Part shown: positions 1 to 9,520 of the stretch, in pieces
Layout: each line of letters opens with the position of its first letter
Position numbering within the stretch: the first letter of the stretch is position 1
Origin: Bin87 sp965261195
Lineage (GTDB): Bacteria > Chloroflexota > Dehalococcoidia > Lucifugimonadales > UBA3495
Direction: 5' to 3'
NCBI GenBank assembly: GCA_965261195.1
Contig: OZ253455.1
Coordinates: forward strand, 1,550,001 to 1,614,000
DNA: 64,000 nucleotides
The notes under the pieces: model-generated
The model's database searches: none
Seen by the model: only the letters and a program-made list of their open reading frames with translations
Told to the model about the DNA's origin: nothing
Program-made: the position numbers and the translations under genes

Positions 1-1342
1 GCAGGTTTCTCGCCAGTCCGGCCGCCCGCAGGTGGGAGTTTCTCACTTGCAGCGCACCCAGCATGGCCTGATCCACCGTACCCACGGCGATTTGCGCGGC
101 CAGGTAGCGTTTGGGACTCTCGGCAGCCCACCGCCTTCCGTCGTGGGCGTGGTCATCCCACCAGACTTCGTAGTCCGGCAACTGCCGCCTCGTGGGATCG
201 CCGGCGCGCAGATAACCCGGCACCGCCAGAATGGGCTCCGGAGCCGTATCGTCCGGGAACAGGCCGGCAATAAACGCGTTCACTCTGTTGAAAATCTGGC
301 TGGCGGCGGCGCGAGTGGGCAACGCGAAATAAAGGCCGTCCACCAATCCGGCTTCATACATCAGGGCAAACCGCCACAGCGCCGCCTCCGTCTTGCCCGA
401 GCCGGTTTCCGATTCGATGATGACCAGCCGCTCGTCCAGCGGCGTATCCTGGACTTTCTGCTGGATGGCGTTGGGGCCTCCGGGAATACCGAACAGGCCG
501 CCGAAATCGGGCGCGCCGGCGAACCCTTCGCGCTGCCCAGATAAGTCGAGGCCAACGGCTTCACTGGCATCCCGTGCTTTGGCGCGGGCGACTCCGATGT
601 AATCATCCTGCGGCGCGTCCACGAACTCGAACCACCGCTCGTCGGAACCAATCCAGTCGGCCAGGTTGCACAGCCCCAGGAAGTGATGCTGGAACTCCGG
701 CGCCGACGGCAGCGGCGGCCCGCCCGCAGCAAATGCCGCTGGGAACCAATCGCGTGCCAGGTCACCAATGCGCGCCACATACTCTTTCGGGTTCAAGTCG
801 CCAAAGGACTGCCATACCCGCGGGTTTTTGGCCCGCCCACCCTCCAGCTGCAGGGGCCGCCCGTGATGCGACAGGGTCGCTACCAGTAAACTACAGACCG
901 TTTCACCGCCGCAGTCATCCCAGGTCTCGGCCGCGTCCCACCACCAACCGAGAGCATCGAAGAACCAATTGGCCGTGGTATCGTCATCGCCGTTCAGCAC
1001 CGGCATCAGGTCCAGGGTATGCCCGGCGCGGCCCGGTTTGCGTTCCCCCGGCGGCAAATCATCATACCGCCAGATTTGCGCCTGAAACCCAACGTTCACC
1101 TTGCCAATGTCGTGCAGGGCGGCGAAAACGCACAACCGCGCCGCCGTGGTCGGGTCAACATCATCCCAACCGGCGGTGTGCGCCAGCCGCCGCCTGATCA
1201 CCGACTGGCCCAGCAGCGCCTCGAAACACGCTCCAACATCCGCCAGGTGGTGTTCCAGCAGGTGGATGCGTCCCGGGTCTGCCCGGTCCGACTTCGCCCA
1301 GAACCGGCGCGTGTACGAGTTCGATTGCATCCGTTGGTCCAT
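1..1342 (-). CDS. cas3: CRISPR-associated helicase/nuclease Cas3 (type I), 3' end cut by window edge
   Basis: Reading leftwards from an ATG at 1342 gives about 447 residues without a stop. An N-terminal HD nuclease domain has the HDIGK metal-binding motif near residues 77-81 and a later SHHG motif. It is followed by the start of the SF2 helicase domain with Walker A ETGSGKTEAALW and motif Ia PTRAAASQIFNRV. In type I systems Cas3 is recruited by Cascade to degrade target DNA. The helicase C-terminus lies outside the window. No other cas gene or repeat array lies upstream: the next sequence is IS debris, so Cas3 is the first surviving gene of any operon continuing leftwards. A second ATG at 1330 is an alternative start; the Shine-Dalgarno is weak. 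Confidence 0.9.
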   Translation of the reverse strand, partial: MDQRMQSNSYTRRFWAKSDRADPGRIHLLEHHLADVGACFEALLGQSVIRRRLAHTAGWDDVDPTTAARLCVFAALHDIGKVNVGFQAQIWRYDDLPPGERKPGRAGHTLDLMPVLNGDDDTTANWFFDALGWWWDAAETWDDCGGETVCSLLVATLSHHGRPLQLEGGRAKNPRVWQSFGDLNPKEYVARIGDLARDWFPAAFAAGGPPLPSAPEFQHHFLGLCNLADWIGSDERWFEFVDAPQDDYIGVARAKARDASEAVGLDLSGQREGFAGAPDFGGLFGIPGGPNAIQQKVQDTPLDERLVIIESETGSGKTEAALWRFALMYEAGLVDGLYFALPTRAAASQIFNRVNAFIAGLFPDDTAPEPILAVPGYLRAGDPTRRQLPDYEVWWDDHAHDGRRWAAESPKRYLAAQIAVGTVDQAMLGALQVRNSHLRAAGLARNL

Positions 1343-1799
1343 TTACCCATCAACCTGCCCAAGTTTTCTCGCTACCAGGTTTTCTCGCTACCGGAGGTGA
1401 GTTATCTTTTCCGCAGCACCGACAGTCCCTGCACTCACCGGACGCAGCGTATCCGAATTGTACTGGGGGAGTCCAACCTTAAGGTCGCTTTCACGATCGC
1501 CAACTTCAGCTGAGTCTAACCTAGGAAGCTCAGATCGGAAGCTCAGAAGTGAAGGCCCCTCCCCATCCTCCATCGGCAGGCAACGACCTGCAGCAAGCAC
1601 TGCCCTCAGTCGGACGCTGGGCACTCCTTTGGTATAATCGGCCTTGGTTTATCTGGCGGTACACCCGCCGTGTCGATGAAATCGTTGCGACTCGGGTCAG
1701 CCACCGACCCGACGTGAGCCTACCGAGTAACTCAATAGCATCCTGCGCAGCGGTCAGCCTTGGAATCCACCGGCCTTTACGTCTTGACCAACCAGACAA
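1343..1799. other. Intergenic region without a recognisable gene
   Basis: About 460 bases between cas3 and transposon debris. Short open frames on both strands show no recognisable motif or good ribosome site. The cas3 promoter should lie here, but I see no convincing -35/-10 pair and no CRISPR repeats. Confidence 0.5.
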
Positions 1800-1894
1800 C
1801 TGCTCATCGCCGAACGCTACGAACGGAGGTCGCTGGGCATAACGTCAAACCTAAACCAAAGCCAAAGTGGGATATGCATTTTAGGTGTGCCCTG
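1800..1894 (+). pseudogene. IstB (IS21 helper ATPase) C-terminal remnant
   Basis: A forward frame encodes LIAERYERRSLGITSNL and then runs into a TGA. This strongly resembles the C-terminal block of IS21-family IstB helpers (usually ERYERRS.IITSNL.F..W). Only about 30 residues remain, with no N-terminal Walker motifs and no IstA nearby, so it is a relic of an IS21 element. It directly abuts the IS630 remnant to the right. Confidence 0.5.
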
Positions 1895-3057
1895 AGTCGG
1901 TCTGGGAGGCCTGCGCGAGTTCTTCGGCTCTTGATTGCAGGACGGTCCGGCAGCGGCGCCTCACCTCACCCTGTCGGCTGGCCAGCCCGGCGAGGAAGTG
2001 GTTGACCCTCTCCGGCACCAAGGCTTTGGTCCCCAGGCATCGTCCCCGTCGCCTCCTGCCTTGCCCAGCCCCAGACCGCCTCATCGGCGTTGAAGTCTGG
2101 ACTGTAGCTCGGCAGAGCCTGCACCGTGCTTGACACGGGGTTCACCAGCCGCAGGTTCAGGCCAGGGGTCTCTAGGTATAAGCGCATCGCCGGGACCCGG
2201 TGCGCCGGCGCATTGTCCCAGATCAGATTGAGACGCCCTCGGTGCCTCTCCCGCAACTGTTCCAAGAAAGCCACGGAGCTTTCCCCGTTGCTGTTCCCCT
2301 CTAGTTCCGTCCATTCCACCTCGCTGGTCTCCAAGCACACCGTCGAGTAATAGCTGGCCTTCTCGCCGTGCTTCGGACTGTTGGAGTCCACCAAGGCTGG
2401 CTCCCCTTTCGGCACCCACTTGCCCCGTAATTCCGCGTCAACCCGGAAGTGGGCCCCGTCGGCAAAGAATATCTTTGAGCCAGTGCGTCCCGCCTCGTCC
2501 CACCGGGCGGCGCACTCCGTTATGAAGGCCTCCCGTTTGCCTTCGTCCGCCTGGAGCAGCCGCTTCTTGGGCCCCTTGAAGGCAAAGCCCAGCCGGCGCA
2601 GAGCCTGCCCTCGTGTAGACGGGGGTAGTTCAGGCAGCTGCTACGGCACAGGCTGCGGCCGAAGCGTTCCCAGACCAACCGATGGACCACTCTGCTCCTG
2701 ATCCTGCCGAAGGGTCCAGTTGGCCAGGCCGATGCCCGCCGAGGCGGGCAACTCCTGCACCGCCACTCTCAACTCCGCCTGCTGCGTCTCGCCAAGGGTG
2801 GGGGGAACCCCCGGTCTGCTCACAGACTAGGGCTGCGGGTCCACCCTCCCCGAAGGCCGACGCCCATCGCCCGATGGTGTGTGGGTCCCGTTCCAGTGCC
2901 CCCGCCGTCCCCGATGCCGTCCAGCCTTGGGCCAGAGCAAGATGGTGTACCAGCGCTCCCGCTCCCGAGGCGTGGGCGCCAGAATCATCCGCCGACGCAA
3001 ATCCTTGACCTCCAACTGCCATTGTTCGAGAAACCCCTCTATTTCCCTCACGCTCAT
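1881..3057 (-). pseudogene. IS630-family transposase, decayed
   Basis: The leftward reading starts at ATG 3057 (MSVREIEGFLEQWQLEV) and continues through an HTH region into a DDE_3 domain containing NLIWDNAPAHR and LPSYSPDFNADEAVWGW, ending with a typical IS630 tail (CLGTKALVPERV). Several reading frames must be joined, including near 2950-2830, at 2641 and near 2080. The second catalytic Asp (WDNA) and the Glu (DEAVW) are recognisable, but the frameshifts make the gene dead. A 24-nt palindromic module is inserted in frame at 2116-2139, just before the SYSPDFN block. Confidence 0.8.
2116..2139 (-). repeat. 24-nt palindromic in-frame module in IS630 transposase
   Basis: In transposase sense this 24-nt stretch adds residues PVSSTVQA between LRLVN and LPSYSPDF, where the family is normally continuous. 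The core is an inverted repeat (CCCGTG..CACGG). A related 24-nt insert lies at 21263-21286 in a different IS630 transposase, at a different site in the protein. Confidence 0.7.
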
Positions 3058-3192
3058 CACCAACCCCTCCCCGACCACACCGAAAACTAACCCAGTACCT
3101 ACCCCAAATTCACCCCATGTTTCTGTGCATTTCACCTTGGATTTGGTTTAAGAGTTTGCGGGATGACTTGGGTGCTACGCCGATTCGTGATA

Positions 3193-4915
3193 CTAAGCCC
3201 CAATCCACTGAAGAGGTGATTGTCGCGGGGTGATGAAGGGGTAAGAAAGTGCTCCTTTGCTGCGGGGATAATGGTTTGTGAAACAGCAAACCGACCCGAA
3301 ACAAGGAGCGCCCAACAGATGCTGCCACTTGACCATCCCGACCGCATCCAAATCGCCTTCGATGACCACCGCCTGGTGGCCAATGCCGGGCTGATCCTTC
3401 CGGTCACTTTGGCCCAGCGCCTGGGTCTGCGTGAACTCGTTGACGACCACGTTGACTTGGGAGCTGCGCCGGGTCGGGCGAATGCCGGCGACAAGTTGCT
3501 GACCCTGGTGGCGTCGGCGCTGGCTGGCGGCGACTGCATTGACGATGCCGACGCGCGGCGCGCTGGGGGAACCGATCGGGTGCTGGGCTGCGCGGTCAAG
3601 GCGCCATCCACGCTGGGTACCTTTCTGCGGAGTTTTCGGTGGGGCCATGTCCGCCAGTTGGATCGGGTGCGCCGGGAGCTGCTGGCTGGGGCCTGGTCCG
3701 CTGGGGCGGGACCGGGCGATGATCCGTTGACCATCAACCTGGACTCCACGGTCTGCGCGACCTACGGGCCGATCAAGGAGGGTGCGCAGCGCCACAACTA
3801 CGCCGGCCAGCGGGGCTATCACCCGATCTTGGCCGTGGCCGCCGGAACCGGAGAGGTTCTGATGTGTCGGGCGGCGCAAGGGCCGGGCCAACACGGTGCG
3901 GGGCGCTGCCCACTTCCTGCGCGAGACGGTGGGCCGAGTGCGCTACGCCGGAGCTACGGGACCACTCACCATGCGGGCCGACCGCGGCTGCTACACCCAT
4001 GACATCGTCGCCGCCTGTCGCGATAAGAGTGTCCGCTACTCCATCACCGTCCGCCAGCGCCAGAGCGTGCGCAACAGCATCGAGGCCATACCCGAAGCAG
4101 ACTGGACGCCCATCCCGTACTGGATGGACGGCGCCGCCGACGTGGCCGAGACCACCTACACCCCCTTCCAGAGTGAGCCTGACGCCGCACCGGTGCGGCT
4201 CATCGTCCGGCGGGTGCAGCCAACGTCCGGTTCCCAGTTGGCCCTCTTTGCCACCTACAGCTATCACGGCTGCATCACCGACCGAGACGGGGATACCCTG
4301 GAACTGGAGGCCGACCATCGGCGCCACGCCGAGATCGAGAATGCCATCCGAGACCTCAAGTACGGCGTCGGACTCAACCATCTCCCCTCGGGCCGCTTCG
4401 CCGCCAACGCCGCCGGGCTGGCCGTCCAGGTCATTGCCCACAATCTGGCGCGCTGGACAACGCGCATCGGTCTGGGCGAGCCGGCGGCAACCACCAAGAC
4501 CCTCCGGCGACGCTGCTGCTCCCTGGCCGGACGGCTCACCCGCAAGGCACGCCGCCTCACCCGGCATCTTCCCCAGGGCTGGCCCTGGCAAAACCAGTTT
4601 AGCGCCGCCCGCGCCAAACTACGCACCCTGCCACTACCCTCCTGATCGCGCCGACAGCGTCCGACCCGTCCGCCAGACTCTCCACAGGCCTGGCTGTCCC
4701 GCGCCAGGCCGGTCCCCGCGTGTCTCCTGCTGCAATCTGCCCGCTGATCTCGCCCTTCGCCCGGACTGCGGGCCGTCAAAAATCCCCTTCGCGTCGCCGA
4801 CACACTCAGCGCCTGTCCCAATCCGTCGGGATCAACGCCCGGCCGGCCCTCCCCCTCACCTTTCATCTCTCGTCTGACCAGCCCCACCGCATCCCGTCGG
4901 TGGATTCGGGCTAAG
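3193..4915 (+). mobile_element. IS1380-type insertion sequence (~1.72 kb)
   Basis: Imperfect terminal inverted repeats are visible: CTAAGCCCCAATCCACTGA at 3193-3211 and the complement of 4897-4915 (CTTAGCCCGAATCCACCGA), 16 of 19 identical. They flank one transposase gene, and the length suits the IS1380 family. Target duplications are not obvious. It is the first of three different IS elements lying side by side to 7.4 kb. Confidence 0.7.
3319..4645 (+). pseudogene. IS1380-family DDE transposase with one frameshift
   Basis: Starts at ATG 3319, ten bases after an AAGGAG ribosome site (MLPLDHPDRIQIAFDDHRL). A DDE_Tnp_1 domain follows, with LDSTVCATYGPIKEGAQ and YHPILAVAAGTGEVLMCR, then a frame change around 3870-3890 into the C-terminal half (HFLRETVGRVRYAG, RADRGCYTHDIV, AEIENAIRDLKYGVG). 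The first catalytic Asp (LDS), the second (RADRG) and the Glu region are all present, so a single indel separates this from an intact ~440-residue enzyme. A sequencing error is possible. Confidence 0.8.
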
Positions 4916-5077
4916 GAAAAGCTCGACCTTTTGCTTCCTATGGCAAGTTACCAACGTGAACGGACAGCGATCAGATTAGCCAGCTACGCGGTTGTCAGCA
5001 GTGCATTAGCTTTTTTGATAAGCATGGACACGCTGGGTGTAGCGGTTTGGATTCTGGGTACATCGCATGGCGGCTCT

Positions 5078-5947
5078 GAGAAAGTGTTTAAAAATGGTCT
5101 GGGAAATAGCAGGCAATGTAGCAGGGCCGGCTATGGACGTGAGGCATGAGCCGAGCAGTTTATTCCACGGATTTGACGGAGGCCGAGTGGCGGATTCTGG
5201 AACCCCTGGTTCCGCCGGTGCAGCCGGGTGGCCGGCCCGCCAAGTAATCCCGCCAGGAGGTGGTGAATGCCATCCGGTACGTGCTGCGCACCGGTTGTGC
5301 CTGGCGTCTGTTGCCTCACGACCGGCCTGCCTGGCAATCGGTCTACCACTACTTTTGGGTTTGGCGGCGAGCTGGGACCTGGCCGGGGATTCACGACGCG
5401 CTGCTCTCCACGATGCGGCGGTTCCTGGGCCGCCAGCCCAGCCCCAGCGGGGCCATCATCGACAGCCAGTCGGTGCAGACCACGGAGAAAGGGGGCCTCG
5501 GGGGTACGACGCGGGCCAGCAGGTGCAAGGCCGCAAACGGCATATTGTGGTGGATACCCAGGGACTGCTGTTGGCGGTGGCGGTGCACCCAGCCGACGTG
5601 CCAGACCGGGATGGGGCCAAGCTGGTCATTAGCAAGCTGACCGGAAGGTTTCCCCGGTTGAGCTTGATCTGGGCGGATGGCGGCTACGCCGGAAAGTTGA
5701 TTGAGTGGATGGCGACACTGGCGGGTTGGACTCTGGCGATAGCGAGGCGTCCCGGGAACCGCCACAGCTTTGAGGTGTTGCCCCGACGCTAGGTGGTGGA
5801 GCGCACTTTCGCCTGGCTGGGCTGGCGCCGGAGATTGAGCAAGGATTATGAAGCACTGCCGGAAACCACCGAAGCCTGGGTCTACACCGCTATGACCGGA
5901 CTCATGCTCCGCCGCTTGGCGCGCCCCCAGCTTTCTAAACACCCTCT
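5078..5947 (+). mobile_element. IS5-type insertion sequence, degenerate
   Basis: Terminal inverted repeats are GAGAAAGTGTTTAAAA (5078-5093) and the complement of 5932-5947 (AGAGGGTGTTTAGAAA). They enclose an IS5-type transposase that no longer has an open frame. The 160 bases between this element and the IS1380 element contain nothing recognisable. Confidence 0.65.
5146..5947 (+). pseudogene. IS5-family transposase, inactivated
   Basis: From ATG 5146 (MSRAVYSTDLTEAEWRILEP) the IS5 N-terminal block is followed by a TAA at 5245, then VNAIRYVLRTGCAWRLLPHD and the first DDE segment IIDSQSVQTTEKGG. A frameshift near 5505 leads to GRKRHIVVDTQGLLL and WADGGYAG. A TAG near 5790 interrupts the last block, VVERTFAWLGWRRRLSKDYE. 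Two stops and a frameshift make it a pseudogene, although all DDE segments can still be recognised. Confidence 0.8.
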
Positions 5948-5957
5948 AGTACCGTCC

Positions 5958-7409
5958 CTCGACTTTGTACAAAAGCTAGATAAATTATAAGAACAGGGCA
6001 AGCTCGACCAAATCACCACCAGAGGTCGAGTATGCCTACCCTGCCCGCAGTCATAGTAACCCTGCTGCTGCCCTTTGAGCGCCTGTTTGACCCCAGGACC
6101 TGGCGCAAAGCCCAACTCCTGGCCATGGGCGATCCGGTCTCCCGGCAAGCGCACCGTGTCCTCCGCCCTCAACATCCTGGGGATTGGGCAGCACGGCGAC
6201 TTCGCCATCTATCACCACGTGCTCAACCGTGCCCGATGGTCGCCGCTGCAACTGAGCCGGGCGCTGTTGCTGCTGGTGGCCGGGCGCCTTGGTTCATCCG
6301 CCGAGCCGTTGGTGTTCGGCATTGACGAGACGGTGGAACGACGCTGGGGCCGGCAGATTGCGGCCCAGGGGCGGTATCGGGATCCGGTGCGGTCCAAGGA
6401 CGACCAGGTGGTGATGACCCCCGGATTGCAATGGGTGAGCCTGCTGTTGCTGACGCGTATCGGATGGGCGGGTCGACACTGGGCGCTGCCGTTTTTGACC
6501 GCGCTGGTGGTGTCGGCCCGCTACGACCGGCGCAAAGGTCGCCGGCACAAGACGGTCACCGACTACGCCCAGCAGATGCTGGTCTGCCGGCGCCGGTGGC
6601 TGCCGGACCGGGACCTGGTGGTGGTGGCCGATGGCGGCTACGCCAAGCGCGAGTTCCTGCGGCATTGCCAGAGTATGTCAAAGCCCGTTGTCGTCGTCAC
6701 CAAACTGCGCAAGGACGCGTCCCGGTACCAGCCCGCGCCACCGCGGCGGCCCGGCCAGATCGGGCGGCCCCGGGTGGTCGGCGCGCGATTGCCCAGTCCC
6801 ACGGCGGCGCTGGACGACCCCGCTACACAATGGATTCCCTACCGCGCCACCGGTTCCGACGGCAGTACCGCCATGGTCGAGCTCGCTTCGGGCGTAGCGC
6901 TGTGGTACCACGGCGGGCCGCCGCGCCTTCCCATACGTTGGGTCGTCATCAGATACCTGGCGGAGCGCCGCGGGCCTTATGCTTTGCTATGCACCGACAC
7001 CGAGGCGGAACCCCTGCGGATATTGCAGTGGTATCTGCTGCGCTGGCAGGTCGAGGTGACCTTTGAGGAGCTGCGGGCTCACCTGGGCCTGGAAACCCAG
7101 CGCCAGTGGTCGGAACGAGCCATCGCCCGAACCACCCCCGCGCTCTTTGGCCTGTTCAGCGTGGTGACGCTGGCAGCGGATATCCTGATCGAACAGCAGG
7201 GTGGCATGGCGCCGCGCACCGCGGCGTGGTATGACAAAACCAGCCCTTCCTTCGCCGACGCCATCGCCCTGGTCAGACGACACCTCTGGGTGCAGCAGGG
7301 AACTTTTATGCCGTCCGAGCGTGAGCACGAATCGATAAAAGTCCCGCGCCTCTTGTACCACAGGATGCTCGACACGCTAGCCTATGCCGCTTAATTGTAC
7401 AAAGCCGAG
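5958..7409 (+). mobile_element. IS701/IS4-like insertion sequence (~1.45 kb)
   Basis: Terminal repeats CTCGACTTTGTACAA (5958-5972) and the complement of 7395-7409 (CTCGGCTTTGTACAA) match at 14 of 15 positions and bound a single transposase. The right end is inserted into a gene encoding a Bergerat-fold ATPase, of which only the N-terminus remains at 7411-7600. The family assignment is tentative. Confidence 0.7.
6032..7394 (+). pseudogene. DDE transposase of the IS701/IS4-like element, one early frameshift
   Basis: ATG 6032 opens MPTLPAVIVTLLLPFERLFD. One indel near 6125 shifts to the frame that stays open to 7394 (KRTVSSALNILGIG; FGIDETVERRWG; VVVADGGYAKREFL; WQVEVTFEELRAHLG). The catalytic acidic residues appear intact (IDETV, ADGGYA, EVTFEE). 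Apart from the N-terminal indel the protein is full length, so the element decayed recently or the indel is a sequencing error. Confidence 0.75.
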
Positions 7410-7410
7410 A

Positions 7411-7600
7411 CCGGGCCGGTCGTTCCGATAGGGTTGCCTAGAACTTTATCTACGCCCGCATCCAGCGAATTCTGTATTACCTCACGCACTAACCTGGTGT
7501 TGATAGGCTCATCCTCAAAAAACTCCCGCACCACCGTCCCCTGATTTACTTCCGCCGGGGACATCTTACGAAAGCGCCACTTTATGTCTGTCATATTCAT
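7411..7600 (-). pseudogene. N-terminal fragment of a Bergerat-fold (HATPase-type) protein
   Basis: Leftward from ATG 7600: MNMTDIKWRFRKMSPAEVNQ, then VREVIQNSLDAG. The E..QNSLDA pattern is the N-box of GHKL/Bergerat-fold ATPases, found in many uncharacterised and defence-associated ATPases with this N-terminal layout. The gene stops abruptly where the IS at 5958-7409 begins; the last residues before the stop come from the IS terminal repeat. It faces the pdhA promoter divergently. Confidence 0.55.
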
Positions 7601-7701
7601 ATTACCAGCACCATCTGAACTATTAGACTATCACGTACAATAACAACAGTCGCGCGCGGGGTCAACGCTCTGCTGTGCCGCGACGGCGTGCCGCCTTGAC
7701 C

Positions 7702-7729
7702 TTGACACCGCCCCGGCCCGTGCTACTAT
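7702..7729 (+). promoter_or_regulatory. Sigma-70-type promoter upstream of the E1 operon
   Basis: TTGACA at 7702-7707 and TACTAT at 7724-7729 are separated by 16 bases, about 90 bases before the first start codon at 7819. A near-consensus -35, a good -10 and plausible spacing make this the best promoter in the window. The leader carries AAGGAG just before the ATG. Confidence 0.6.
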
Positions 7730-7818
7730 TGGGCCATCTATAAACTGGCGAGATTTCCGCCGGTTTTCGTTTCGTCTGGCGCTGCTCTTTGCCGCGCCAC
7801 ACCAAGGAGCGTGTTGCT

Positions 7819-8829
7819 ATGGAAATGGACCGCGACACCCTGCTGCGACTTTATCGCACCATGACGACCATCCGGCATTTTGAAGAGCGGGGCGTGCCCG
7901 AAACCGGCCAACGCGGTATGTCATCCTCGGTTCACTCATCGGTGGGACAGGAAGCGGTGCCGACCGGAGTTTGCGCCCACCTGTCAGACGATGACTACAT
8001 CGGCAGCACCCACCGCGGACACGGCCACTGCATCGCCAAGGGTGTGGATCCCAAGCTGATGATGGCCGAGTTGTTTGGCCGCCGCGACGGCCCCAACAAG
8101 GGCAAGGGCGGCTCCATGCACATTGCCGATATGAGCAAGGGGATGCTGGGCACCAATGGAATTGTGGCCGGCAGCGTCCCGCTGGCCGTTGGCGCTGCGC
8201 TCACGTCCAAGATTCGCAAGCTGGGGCGCGTGGCGGTGGCATTCTTCGGCGACGGCGGCGCCAACCAGGGCGTGCTGCACGAGTGCATGAACCTGGCCTC
8301 GGTGTGGAAACTGCCGGTGGTTTTCTGCTGTGAGAACAACGGTTACGCCGAGTCAACTCCGGTGGAGTACGGGTTGTCCGTGGCCAACGTTTCCGACCGC
8401 GCCGTTGCCTACGATATGCCCGGCATCCTGGTCGACGGGATGGATGTGCTGGCAGTGTACGAAGCGGCTGGCGAAGCGGTGGCCCGCGCCCGCGCCGGCA
8501 ACGGGCCGGCGCTGCTGGAAGCCCGCACCTATCGCTACTACGGCCACACGGTCTTTGACAATCCGCTGACCTACCGCACCAAGGAGGAAGAAGACCACTG
8601 GCGCGCCCGCGACCCGCTGCTTACGTTCCGCAACCACATGGTGGCGCAGGGCAACGACATCACCGCGGAGGAACTGGACCAGATGGACGCCGAGGCGCTG
8701 CAACTCATGGAAGATGCAGTGGCCTTCGCTGACGCCAGCCCGTTGCCTGAACTCCACGAGATATACGAGGATGTGTATGGGGAGTATCCGTTGGAGATGA
8801 TGCGGCGCGGCGCGAATATGACGGTGTAG
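7819..8829 (+). CDS. 2-oxoacid (pyruvate/acetoin-type) dehydrogenase E1 component, alpha subunit
   Basis: A TPP-dependent dehydrogenase alpha subunit of 336 residues, the usual length. The thiamine-pyrophosphate motif begins GDGGANQGVLHECMNLA and ends CENNGYAEST. HRGHGHCIAKG and GGSMHI are further family blocks. The start at ATG 7819 is chosen for its AAGGAG site; an in-frame ATG 30 bases upstream lacks one. With the beta subunit at 9521 it would decarboxylate a 2-oxoacid and pass the acyl group to a lipoyl E2, but no E2 or E3 gene lies in the window. The exact substrate (pyruvate, acetoin or branched-chain) cannot be read from sequence. Confidence 0.92.
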   Translation: MEMDRDTLLRLYRTMTTIRHFEERGVPETGQRGMSSSVHSSVGQEAVPTGVCAHLSDDDYIGSTHRGHGHCIAKGVDPKLMMAELFGRRDGPNKGKGGSMHIADMSKGMLGTNGIVAGSVPLAVGAALTSKIRKLGRVAVAFFGDGGANQGVLHECMNLASVWKLPVVFCCENNGYAESTPVEYGLSVANVSDRAVAYDMPGILVDGMDVLAVYEAAGEAVARARAGNGPALLEARTYRYYGHTVFDNPLTYRTKEEEDHWRARDPLLTFRNHMVAQGNDITAEELDQMDAEALQLMEDAVAFADASPLPELHEIYEDVYGEYPLEMMRRGANMTV

Positions 8830-8865
8830 CGGACATCCTCGCTGATTGAATCAAAGGAACACGAG

Positions 8866-9144
8866 GTGAATGCAATGGTCACCCCAGAAATGGACCTGGA
8901 TGGAATTGCGGACAAAGGGGAGCAGATTTATCTGGAGCGTATCAAGCCTACTCTCACCGCAGCCGACATTGGCCGGTTTGTGGTTATCGACGTCAATACG
9001 GGAGAGTATGAGATTGATGACACTGACATTGAGGGGAGCATCCGTTTGCAAGAAAGGGTGCCCAACGCCCTTATCCACGGGCTTCGCGTCGGTTACTCGG
9101 CAGCCTATTTCTTTGATGGTTATTACGAGGAGCCAAAGTTGTGA
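8866..9144 (+). CDS. Small conserved-type hypothetical protein paired with aspartic protease
   Basis: A 92-residue acidic protein. A GTG start at 8866 follows an AAAGGA site; ATG 8875 is an alternative. No enzyme motif is seen: it reads as a small alpha/beta protein (IGRFVVIDVNTGEYEI, ALIHGLRVGYSA). Its TGA overlaps the GTG start of the next gene (GTGA), so the two are translationally coupled. Small proteins of this kind often precede clan-AA aspartic proteases, an arrangement reminiscent of a two-gene accessory module, but its function is unknown. Confidence 0.7.
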   Translation: MNAMVTPEMDLDGIADKGEQIYLERIKPTLTAADIGRFVVIDVNTGEYEIDDTDIEGSIRLQERVPNALIHGLRVGYSAAYFFDGYYEEPKL

Positions 9145-9515
9145 TTAGCGGACGGGTCACCGATACACTCAGAGTGGTGATCAACGTTCAAATCTTGGCC
9201 GGGGACGGTAATTGGAATGCATTGAATGTTGTGATTGACACTGGCTTCAATGGTCAGTTAGCTTTACCGCAGGATATAGTGCATAAACTCGAATTGACTC
9301 TAGGCCAAACGCGAAGAGTAACACCGGCCATTGGACAAACTAGAACGGTATCTTCCGGTCACGTTCAACTGAATTGGAACGGTGTTCTTGGTTACGTTCG
9401 AGTTGTGCTGGCCGGCACCGAACCTTTGTTAGGCATGGCCCTGCTCTGGAACAACCGCATTGCCATTGACGCCGTTGCTGATGGCGCCGTAACTGTTACC
9501 CCTTTGGGAGGTTAG
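9141..9515 (+). CDS. Retropepsin-like clan AA aspartic protease
   Basis: A 124-residue protein with VVIDTGFNGQLALP near residues 29-42, the DTG catalytic motif of single-domain retropepsin-like proteases, and a later hydrophobic LLGMALL block matching the flap/psi-loop partner. Such proteins act as dimers. The gene overlaps the small upstream gene by four bases and is followed six bases later by the E1-beta ATG, so this pair sits inside the E1-alpha/E1-beta operon. Substrate and role are unknown. Confidence 0.75.
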   Translation: MISGRVTDTLRVVINVQILAGDGNWNALNVVIDTGFNGQLALPQDIVHKLELTLGQTRRVTPAIGQTRTVSSGHVQLNWNGVLGYVRVVLAGTEPLLGMALLWNNRIAIDAVADGAVTVTPLGG

Positions 9516-9520
9516 TATTT

